Shown here: piece after piece, positions 1-6,892 of the stretch
Layout: each line of letters begins with the position of its first letter
How positions within the stretch are numbered: position 1 is the first letter of the stretch
Source: Candidatus Zixiibacteriota bacterium
Lineage (GTDB): Bacteria > Zixibacteria > MSB-5A5 > GN15 > FEB-12
Direction of reading: 5' to 3'
Assembly: GCA_030642845.1 (NCBI GenBank)
Contig: DAOWMZ010000070.1
Coordinates: 1-7,646, forward strand
DNA length: 7,646 nt
Notes under the pieces: generated by a model
Seen by the model: the letters and a program-made list of their open reading frames with translations, nothing else
What the model was told of the DNA's origin: nothing
Databases searched by the model: none
Program-made: the position numbers and the translations under genes

Positions 1-78
1 AACGTTGAAAATACGTTCAATTTCATTTTTTGTACAAATGCGATGGAAGAAAGTTTTCTGTATTTCGATTTCATCCAT
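1..78 (-). CDS. 5' end of an unidentified divergent gene (partial)
   Basis: An ATG at 78-76 on the minus strand opens a frame that runs without a stop to the window edge, giving 26 codons. It begins MDEIEIQKTFFHRICTKNEI and continues into an ERIFNV-like stretch. An AGGA Shine-Dalgarno-like stretch at 91-88 lies 9 bases before the ATG, which supports this start over the neighbouring ATG at 74. The peptide is charged, has no signal peptide or membrane segment, and looks like the cytoplasmic N-terminus of a soluble or signalling protein. The gene would be divergent from the response regulator at 326, sharing the 79-325 intergenic region, in which I found no convincing promoter. Too little is present to name a function; the call rests on the start context and the open frame only. 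Confidence 0.4.
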   Translation of the reverse strand, partial: MDEIEIQKTFFHRICTKNEIERIFNV

Positions 79-325
79 TTGATTATTTCCTACATGGATA
101 TGGCAAATATCTTAGGACGTATCTGCCAATAATTAATAATGACCTCAATATACTATCTGGGAAAGTTATTTGCAACAGGCTAAGCTAGTTATACTAAAAT
201 CTAAAGTTTAATATTAACTCTACGATTCCAAGCAAACCTCTTTACATCTAATAATCCCTGTTTATATTGTTAAGCTGTAAGTTGATACTGGATATGATTG
301 AAGATATGAGGTTTGTTAAATAACT

Positions 326-976
326 TTGATTTCACAGATAAAATTACTCATTGCCGATGACCAGTCTTTGAGTCGTGAAGGTTTGGTATCTCTTTTTTCT
401 AATGAACCGGGAATTGAAGTTGTTGGGCAAGCAAAAGACGGGGTAAAGGCTATTGAGTTAGCAGCCGAATTACTGCCGAATGTTGTCATTGTAACCCCCA
501 TACTGGATAAACTTGACGGTGTCACTGTCGCAACCCGAATAAGCAAGCTGCCGACCTGTCCCCAGGTAATATTTTTATCAAACACTCATAATGAATCACA
601 AATTCGCGAAGCATTTGAAGCAGGAGCAAAAGCTTTTCTTCTTAAATCATGCGACTTTAAAGAACTTAGTTTTGCTGTTACCAAAGTTGCCAGAGGAGAT
701 TTTTATCTTACAGGACCGGCAGGACAGGAGCTTGTAACAGAATATATTAAACAAGCTGTTGATTCTCAGAAACCCGGGGGAGTGATGACCCAAAGAGAGC
801 GTCAGTTAGCCAAATTGCTTGCTGATGGTTATTCTACAAAAGAAGCTGCAGAGTTTTTAAATATATCCCCCAAAACTGCTGAAACACACAGAGCATCGAT
901 TATGAAGAAATTAGGTGCAAAAAACGTTACAGATATTGTCAGATATTGTATTCGTAACTACCTGATTGAGCCGTAA
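326..976 (+). CDS. NarL/LuxR-type response regulator lacking the phospho-acceptor Asp
   Basis: A 216-residue DNA-binding response regulator of the NarL/FixJ type, the usual length for the family. The receiver domain spans about residues 4-122. It keeps the acidic pair D11-D12 (IADDQ), the Ser/Thr switch residue at S85 and the conserved K107 (FLLKS). Aligned with the NarL motif PDLILLDLNMPGMNG, the matching stretch is PNVVIVTPILDKLDG, so the phospho-acceptor position holds T57 (codon 494-496) and the usual Pro is D61. The LuxR-type helix-turn-helix spans about 152-214: LTxRE-like MTQRER, then the recognition region SPKTAETHRASIMKKLGAKN. It probably binds DNA as a dimer and may act without phosphorylation. 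The start is a TTG at 326; an in-frame TAA at 317-319 rules out anything longer, and no good Shine-Dalgarno is seen (GAGG at 308-311 is 14 bases away). No cognate kinase is visible in the window. The family is certain; its targets are unknown. Confidence 0.9.
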   Translation: MISQIKLLIADDQSLSREGLVSLFSNEPGIEVVGQAKDGVKAIELAAELLPNVVIVTPILDKLDGVTVATRISKLPTCPQVIFLSNTHNESQIREAFEAGAKAFLLKSCDFKELSFAVTKVARGDFYLTGPAGQELVTEYIKQAVDSQKPGGVMTQRERQLAKLLADGYSTKEAAEFLNISPKTAETHRASIMKKLGAKNVTDIVRYCIRNYLIEP

Positions 977-1016
977 ATCGAAATAAGATCATCAGCTTTA
1001 CCTAAAATCTTTCAAT

Positions 1017-1056
1017 ATACATAGAAATCCTGTTGAAATAGGGGGAAACTATGTAT
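1017..1056 (+). promoter_or_regulatory. AT-rich inverted repeat upstream of gdhA
   Basis: ATACATAG (1017-1024) and CTATGTAT (1049-1056) are perfect 8-base inverted repeats separated by 24 bases containing a GGGGG run. They lie between the end of the response regulator gene and gdhA, about 80 bases before the gdhA start. There is no T-run after a GC-rich stem, so this is a poor intrinsic terminator. It could be a split operator for a dimeric regulator or a chance AT-rich repeat. I could not place a convincing -35/-10 pair in 977-1136. Confidence 0.2.
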
Positions 1057-1109
1057 TGTTATTTGAACAGATCCATATAAATTCCAATAAGTTATGATGA
1101 TAGTGTTAA

Positions 1110-2495
<1,386 letters not shown>

Positions 2496-2525
2496 TTTTT
2501 TCTTAGATACATTTTAGATAAAATG

Positions 2526-2556
2526 GCGAGCGGAGTAAATTCCGCTCGCTTTTCTT
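2526..2556 (+). terminator. intrinsic terminator of gdhA
   Basis: GCGAGCGGA (2526-2534) and TCCGCTCGC (2541-2549) form a perfect 9-bp GC-rich stem with the six-base loop GTAAAT, followed directly by TTTTCTT. It begins 31 bases after the gdhA stop codon. This is a textbook Rho-independent terminator, and it separates gdhA from the downstream gene. Confidence 0.93.
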
Positions 2557-2582
2557 AATAGTAGTTAATGTTTAAAAGATAT

Positions 2583-2610
2583 TTGACTATTAATGAGTCG
2601 AGAGTATATT
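2583..2610 (+). promoter_or_regulatory. putative sigma70-type promoter for the ATP-grasp/receiver gene
   Basis: TTGACT (2583-2588) and TATATT (2605-2610) are separated by 16 bases, close to the sigma70 -35/-10 consensus. The site lies just after the gdhA terminator and about 55 bases before the start at 2665, as expected if the downstream gene is transcribed on its own. An alternative -10, TATTAT at 2607-2612, would give an 18-base spacer. The region is AT-rich, so a chance match is possible. Confidence 0.5.
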
Positions 2611-2664
2611 ATTAAGTCTTATGTTATAAATATGCATCATTAGTTTTGGTAGCTGGAGTATTTA

Positions 2665-5655
2665 ATGAAGGGTTTTGATCGGACATTATTCGAACGGGGA
2701 TATGGCAGCAGGTTTTATCGGTTTCAGGATTTGATGTGCCACCGGGTGCACAATATTCTCCTTGTCTCCAGTCTATATGACTCATTTATCCTTGAAGAAG
2801 ACGGCCGTTTTGATGAACGTCTGATCATGGAATACGCAGAGATGAATCTGATTCATATGCCTCGTATAACCCGTGCTTCAACCGGTAATCAGGCTCTCGA
2901 AATGATTAAAGAACAGGAAGGGTTCGATTTAATAATTGCTACCATGCATGCGGTTGAATTCGCAAGAGAAGTTCGCAGAGATGCATCGGGGTGTCCGATT
3001 GTTCTGTTGACGTATGATTATCGAGAATTAAAAGATTTGCATAAAAGCCACAGTGTATCTGATTTTGAAAGGATATTTCTATGGCAGGGAGATTTCAGAA
3101 TCCTTCTCGCAATGGTAAAGCTTATTGAAGATCGTATGAATCTTGATCATGATACAAAATTGGTCGGAGTGCAGTCGATAATTCTCATTGAAGATAATGT
3201 CCGCTTTTATTCTTCCTATTTGCCTAATATCTATGCTGAGCTTATGAGCCATTCTCAGTCTGTCCTTTCAGAGGGAGTAAATCTTTCTCATCGGATAATG
3301 AGAATGAGGGCGCGCCCCAAGATTCTGCTATGCGAAAACTATGAAGAAGCGTGGGATTTGTTTGAAAAATATCACGAGAATATATTGGGAGTAATTTCTG
3401 ATATTGAATTTCCTCGCAAGGGGATCAAAGACCCTCGAGCCGGAATTGAATTTGCCAAAAATGTCAGAAAGAAACATCCTGATATTCCAATTCTCCTTCA
3501 ATCGGGTGACCCGGCGATTGAAGAACTGGCCAAAAAGTATGATGTCCAATTCTTACAAAAAAATTCACCTCGTTTTATTGGCAAACTTCGTGAGTTTATG
3601 GTCAAATATTTAAGTTTCGGGGATTTTGTTTTCAAAATGCCGGATGGGACGGAAGTTGCCCGGGCTCCGGATTTGAAAAGTCTTGAAAAACAAATACATA
3701 AAATTCCGGATGAATGCCTGGTGTTCCATGCCAACCGAAACCATTTTTCCACCTGGTTAAAAGCTCGAACCGAGTTTTTTCTGGCTTATCAGTTACGACC
3801 CCGTTCAGTTAAAGATTATTCTTCAGTTGATGAGTTGAGGGAATATCTTATTAATGCCCTTAGAGATTTTCGAACCAAACAGCAAAAAGGTATTATTGTT
3901 GATTTCGATCAAAATACTTTTGATGAATCAAGCAGCTTTGCCCGAATTGGTGGCGGGTCATTAGGGGGAAAGGGTCGTGGTTTGGCTTTTTTTAGTACCC
4001 TTATTGATATGTATGATATTTCAGAAAAATATGAGGGAATTAACATATCAGTTCCCCCGGCTATTGTTTTAGGTACAAATGTTTTTGACCGTTTTATGGA
4101 ACAGGATAATCTTCTTGATTTTGCCATTCAATGTGAAGATGATACTGCCGTAAAAGAAAAATTTATTGATACGCCGATACCCCATGATATTATTGATCAA
4201 TTGTCATCAGTCCTGGACATGATGAAATATCCACTCGCTGTGAGATCATCAAGTCTGCTTGAAGATTCTCAGCATCAGCCTTTTGCGGGTGTTTACCTTA
4301 CCTGTATGCTTCCCAACTCGCATGAAATGAAACAAATCCGGCTGGAAGAATTGCAAAAAGCGATTAAACTTGTCTATGCTTCCACATTTTCCAAATCTGC
4401 CAAAAGGTATATTAAGGCAACACCTTATCAGATTGAAGAAGAAAAGATGGCGGTTATAATTCAGAAACTGGTCGGGTCACATCATTATGATCGATTCTAT
4501 CCCGATTTTGCCGGAGTTGCCCGTTCTTATAATTTCTATCCTATTCCGCCCATGAGTGGTGAAGATGGCATTGCTTCGGTAGCCTTGGGGTTAGGGGCAA
4601 CAGTGGTTGAAGGAGGAGCAACTATTCGCTTCTGTCCCAGTTTTCCGAAACATCTTGTCCAGTTTTCATCTGTTGAAGACACCCTCAGGTTTTCTCAAAA
4701 AGAATTTTATGCTCTTGAAATAAGCAATAATCATGGTTTGACAAATTACGAACATGAGTCAGCAATTGCTAAATTTGACCTGGCAACGGCAGAAAAGGAT
4801 GATACTTTATGTTCAGTCGGATCAACTTATTCAATGGAAAATAATGCTATTTATGATGGCCTATCGCGCAAAGGAGCCAGAATTATTAGTTTTGCTCCAA
4901 TTTTGAAAAATAATATTTTCCCGCTTCCGATAATATTGAAGGATATGCTTGAATTAGGTAAAAACAGTATGAGTGCGGCAGTAGAGATTGAGTTTGCGGC
5001 AAACCTTTCGGTTCAAAAAGGGGAGCCCAAAGAATTTCAGGTAGTTCAGATGCGGCCGATGGTTATTCGATCAGAATGGGAACAGGTTTCAACCGAAGGA
5101 CTCAAAAAGAAAGATCTTATTTGTGAAAGTCGACAGATTTTGGGTAATGGAATTCATAATGATATACATCATCTGGTTGTGATAGATTTTGATAAATTTG
5201 AACGGGCAAATACGCAAAAAATTGCTCAGGAAATAGGAATCATCAATTACCAACTTCTCCAAAATGATATCCCATATATATTAATCGGATTGGGGCGCTG
5301 GGGTTCTGCTGATCCATGGCTGGGAATCCCTGTTAAATGGGACCAGATCTCCGGAGCAAAAGTAATTGTTGAAGCCGGTTTTAAGGATATGAAGGTTACT
5401 CCATCTCAGGGAACGCATTTTTTCCAGAATCTTGCCTCTATGGAAATTGGTTATTTTACTATAGATACCAACAACAATGGTGGGTTTGTAGATTGGGACT
5501 GGTTGGGAAAACAGATGACTGAAAAACTTTACAGATTTACACGATTGATAAAATTTACTAATCCGGTACAGGTTAAAATGAATGGCCGCAACAACCATGG
5601 AGTTATAATTAAGCCCGAACAAGGTGATTCTAAATTATCAGACTCATCATCTTGA
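2665..5655 (+). CDS. receiver-domain/PEP-synthase-type ATP-grasp hybrid protein, no swivel or PEP domain
   Basis: A 996-residue soluble protein. Residues about 28-158 resemble a receiver fold but are degenerate: NILLVSSLYDS has SS where the acidic pair should be, and no acceptor Asp is obvious. Residues about 168-315 form a second, apparently intact receiver: IILIEDN (E176, D177), acceptor D246 in GVISDIEFP, switch S280 and K299 in FLQKNSP. Residues about 428-800 are a PPDK/PEP-synthase N-terminal ATP-grasp domain: GGGSLGGKGRGLAF (K436), LAVRSSSLLEDS (R527), QPFAGVY, KMAVIIQKLVG, VEIEFA (E774, E776) and FQVVQMRPM (Q795, R797). These match the known nucleotide-site motifs. The last 200 residues contain GLGRWGSADPWLGIPV and SQGTHFFQN but neither the phospho-His swivel (TxxGGxxxHA-type) nor the PEP/pyruvate barrel. 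It is therefore unlikely to make PEP by itself. A role as an ATP-dependent phosphotransferase or sensor acting on a partner is inferred. GGAG at 2655-2658 supports the ATG. The family is often annotated as PEP synthase; its true substrate is unknown. Confidence 0.85.
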   Translation: MKGFDRTLFERGYGSRFYRFQDLMCHRVHNILLVSSLYDSFILEEDGRFDERLIMEYAEMNLIHMPRITRASTGNQALEMIKEQEGFDLIIATMHAVEFAREVRRDASGCPIVLLTYDYRELKDLHKSHSVSDFERIFLWQGDFRILLAMVKLIEDRMNLDHDTKLVGVQSIILIEDNVRFYSSYLPNIYAELMSHSQSVLSEGVNLSHRIMRMRARPKILLCENYEEAWDLFEKYHENILGVISDIEFPRKGIKDPRAGIEFAKNVRKKHPDIPILLQSGDPAIEELAKKYDVQFLQKNSPRFIGKLREFMVKYLSFGDFVFKMPDGTEVARAPDLKSLEKQIHKIPDECLVFHANRNHFSTWLKARTEFFLAYQLRPRSVKDYSSVDELREYLINALRDFRTKQQKGIIVDFDQNTFDESSSFARIGGGSLGGKGRGLAFFSTLIDMYDISEKYEGINISVPPAIVLGTNVFDRFMEQDNLLDFAIQCEDDTAVKEKFIDTPIPHDIIDQLSSVLDMMKYPLAVRSSSLLEDSQHQPFAGVYLTCMLPNSHEMKQIRLEELQKAIKLVYASTFSKSAKRYIKATPYQIEEEKMAVIIQKLVGSHHYDRFYPDFAGVARSYNFYPIPPMSGEDGIASVALGLGATVVEGGATIRFCPSFPKHLVQFSSVEDTLRFSQKEFYALEISNNHGLTNYEHESAIAKFDLATAEKDDTLCSVGSTYSMENNAIYDGLSRKGARIISFAPILKNNIFPLPIILKDMLELGKNSMSAAVEIEFAANLSVQKGEPKEFQVVQMRPMVIRSEWEQVSTEGLKKKDLICESRQILGNGIHNDIHHLVVIDFDKFERANTQKIAQEIGIINYQLLQNDIPYILIGLGRWGSADPWLGIPVKWDQISGAKVIVEAGFKDMKVTPSQGTHFFQNLASMEIGYFTIDTNNNGGFVDWDWLGKQMTEKLYRFTRLIKFTNPVQVKMNGRNNHGVIIKPEQGDSKLSDSSS

Positions 5656-5691
5656 AGTTCCGTAGGGTGGAGTCGTCTTCTGTCTTAGTAG

Positions 5692-5718
5692 GGCAGGATC
5701 CCCTTGAGTGATCCTGCC
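5692..5718. repeat. palindromic hairpin repeat beside the left direct repeat
   Basis: GGCAGGATC (5692-5700) and GATCCTGCC (5710-5718) form a perfect 9-bp stem with a 9-base loop. It lies 36 bases after the stop codon at 5655, between two convergent genes, and 9 bases before the left 52-bp repeat. No T-run follows on either strand, so it is not a classic terminator, though it could stop or protect transcripts from either side. Its CAGGAT/ATCCTG core is similar to the CAGGAA/TTCCTG hairpins at 6737-6810, suggesting related dispersed elements. Confidence 0.75.
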
Positions 5719-5727
5719 ACAGGCATT

Positions 5728-5779
5728 ACCTGTTCTATTAGGGGCAGACGAGGACGTCTGCCGCCCACAAAATTATTAA
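5728..5779. repeat. 52-bp direct repeat, left copy
   Basis: This 52-base unit is identical base for base to 6818-6869, in the same orientation, 1090 bases away. Inside it GGCAGACG (5743-5750) and CGTCTGCC (5755-5762) form an 8-bp stem with the tetraloop AGGA, followed by an AT-rich tail (AAAATTATTAA). The match stops sharply at both ends. It lies downstream of both convergent genes, the ATP-grasp hybrid on the plus strand and the cyclase on the minus strand. It looks like a dispersed REP-like or MITE-like element; it encodes no protein. Confidence 0.93.
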
Positions 5780-5837
5780 ACTTAAGCATACTAAACTTAC
5801 TAAAGACACATCGAATAATCAAATGCTCATAATAAAT

Positions 5838-6599
5838 TTATGTAGTTGTCATGTAAGACTTGTCGTTATAGATGCCAGACCTCTGACAGAATCTATTGTG
5901 ATAATTAGCTAACCATTTATACTTTTGAAGTACTTTGCCATCTGACTTGTAAGTCACTAAACCTGATTCAATATACTGCTTATGGTTCTGGACTTCTTTT
6001 TCACGTTGAATGTCATTTTTCACACCTAGTTGGTATAGATAGTTAATGAACTTGACTCCATCACAGACATCTTTCCACAGGATATCATCGTTATTCATTA
6101 TATCAGGACGTGTGTTAAGATAGTTCATTGCTGAATCAAGAAGCACAACACGTGGATAGTTGGCTGTATCTTCGGCTTTTTTTAACTCTTCTAGGATTTG
6201 ACCAAATATCATATTTTCACTCATATGAATTGATCCAATTGCAATCCCTCCTCTAATCAGAAAACCGTTAGAGATCATCTCTCTCTGGAAATGACCAATG
6301 TTGTGACAAGCTTGTGGGATTTCAAAGGCTCCTTTGCCAGAATCGAGAAATCTGTATCCTACAATTAGATTGTCTGAATAGAGTTTCATGTACCATTTTG
6401 CACCACTTGGATCATGCACATTCCTTAGAGCTTTGGAAAGTGAGTTATGTATCTTTATAAGTAGGTTTTGTTGATTACCTTCATTAAATGCTTCTTCCAT
6501 TTTTTTTGAAAACCCCAAAATGTCTGCTACTACAATAACGGATTGTTCCAAACAAGGTTCTTCATTGATGTTGAAATATGGTTTTCGAGCTATTTTCAT
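5838..6599 (-). CDS. class III nucleotidyl cyclase-like protein (Pycsar cyclase-like), orphan
   Basis: A 253-residue soluble protein, with no signal peptide or membrane segment seen. Residues about 18-160 resemble the class III adenylate/guanylate cyclase catalytic fold. VIVVADILGFS carries the first probable metal-binding Asp, D26. KLYSDNLIVGY carries the second, D76. FLIRGGIAIGSIHMSENMIFG (114-133) matches the conserved RxGIxxG strand, followed by EELKKAEDTANYPRVVL. This signature, with the C-terminal KYKWLANYHN motif (about residues 226-235), is what I associate with the cyclases (PycC) of Pycsar antiphage systems, which make cCMP or cUMP to switch on an effector. The nucleotide used here cannot be read from the sequence. 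The gene is convergent with the ATP-grasp hybrid gene and follows typA on the same strand. No effector is adjacent. The ATG at 6599 has no clear Shine-Dalgarno, but no alternative ATG, GTG or TTG exists before the upstream stop. It is bracketed by 52-bp direct repeats and reads as more AT-rich than gdhA, hinting at acquisition. Confidence 0.75.
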   Translation of the reverse strand: MKIARKPYFNINEEPCLEQSVIVVADILGFSKKMEEAFNEGNQQNLLIKIHNSLSKALRNVHDPSGAKWYMKLYSDNLIVGYRFLDSGKGAFEIPQACHNIGHFQREMISNGFLIRGGIAIGSIHMSENMIFGQILEELKKAEDTANYPRVVLLDSAMNYLNTRPDIMNNDDILWKDVCDGVKFINYLYQLGVKNDIQREKEVQNHKQYIESGLVTYKSDGKVLQKYKWLANYHNRFCQRSGIYNDKSYMTTT

Positions 6600-6655
6600 A
6601 ATATAGTTTTGTAAGCAATAGTAGAAGCAAGGATAACTCCCTTTCGTGCTTCCAC
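6596..6655 (-). CDS. possible 19-codon leader ORF overlapping the cyclase start
   Basis: A GTG at 6655 opens a 19-residue frame (VEARKGVILASTIAYKTIL) whose TGA stop overlaps the cyclase ATG as ATGA (6599-6596), the classic arrangement for translational coupling. This could explain why the cyclase lacks its own Shine-Dalgarno. The frame is closed upstream by TGA at 6676-6674, so at most seven more codons precede the GTG, and no strong ribosome site lies before it. The peptide is not recognised. It may be a leader, a relic of a lost upstream gene, or chance. Confidence 0.2.
   Translation of the reverse strand: MEARKGVILASTIAYKTIL
6621..6655 (-). other. imperfect hairpin in the cyclase leader
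   Basis: GAAGCA (6624-6629) pairs with TGCTTC (6647-6652). An outer GT/AC pair lies beyond one mismatch, and an inner AGG/CCT pair (6630-6632 with 6640-6642) lies past a small bulge. It sits about 20 to 55 bases upstream of the cyclase start, probably in its 5' untranslated region. There is no T-run after it. It could shape access to the leader ORF or the cyclase start, but the pairing is modest and may be incidental. Confidence 0.3.
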
Positions 6656-6736
6656 TTCTTTTAAATTATTACTTCAATAAAATGGAATATATTATCTGCT
6701 AAGGTTAATTGCAATAATAATCGAACATCCCAGAGT

Positions 6737-6810
6737 CGTCAGGAATCCTTTCCTGACGAGGAAGGAATAAGATACAATAATCTATACTGTCAGGAAGGGA
6801 TTCCTGACAG
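6737..6810. repeat. pair of inverted palindromic repeats (BIME-like)
   Basis: Two hairpins: CGTCAGGAA/TTCCTGACG (6737-6745 with 6750-6758, loop TCCT) and CTGTCAGGAA/TTCCTGACAG (6787-6796 with 6801-6810, loop GGGA). The 20 bases 6738-6757, GTCAGGAATCCTTTCCTGAC, match the reverse complement of 6789-6808 at 19 of 20 positions, so the two are inverted copies of one unit, 31 bases apart. This is the geometry of bacterial interspersed mosaic elements built from REP sequences. They lie between typA and the cyclase gene, 7 bases before the right 52-bp repeat. Confidence 0.85.
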
Positions 6811-6817
6811 CGCAGAA

Positions 6818-6869
6818 ACCTGTTCTATTAGGGGCAGACGAGGACGTCTGCCGCCCACAAAATTATTAA
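6818..6869. repeat. 52-bp direct repeat, right copy
   Basis: Identical to 5728-5779 and in the same orientation. The internal hairpin is GGCAGACG (6833-6840) with CGTCTGCC (6845-6852), loop AGGA. This copy lies 24 bases downstream of the typA stop codon and upstream of the cyclase gene. It is preceded by a CAGGAA-type hairpin just as the left copy is preceded by a CAGGAT-type hairpin, which suggests a modular composite element rather than a simple target-site duplication. Confidence 0.93.
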
Positions 6870-6892
6870 TTAATATCTATTTTATCGAGAGA

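Noticed and set aside
321..328. TAACTTTG as a Bacteroidetes-type -7 promoter element
   Set aside because: It matches TAnnTTTG but overlaps the response regulator start codon, so transcription from it would begin inside the gene; no suitable -33 TTTG partner is evident.
1063..1098. TTGAAC (1063-1068) with TATGAT (1093-1098) as a gdhA promoter
   Set aside because: The 24-base spacer is far outside the range for a sigma70 promoter; no better pairing was found.
5281..5622. 113-codon minus-strand open frame inside the ATP-grasp hybrid gene
   Set aside because: It is antisense to a conserved coding region, has no recognisable domain and no upstream signals; it is a shadow frame.
2665..5655. Calling the 996-residue protein phosphoenolpyruvate synthase (ppsA)
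   Set aside because: Only the ATP-grasp half matches; the phospho-His swivel and the PEP/pyruvate-binding barrel are not found, so the reaction cannot be assigned.
5692..6869. CRISPR array
   Set aside because: The repeats are palindromic, differ in sequence, are unevenly spaced and flank a gene; there is no regular repeat-spacer pattern.
5728..6869. Insertion sequence or composite transposon carrying the cyclase
   Set aside because: No transposase is encoded between the repeats, no terminal inverted repeats bound the segment, and 52 bp is too long for a target-site duplication.
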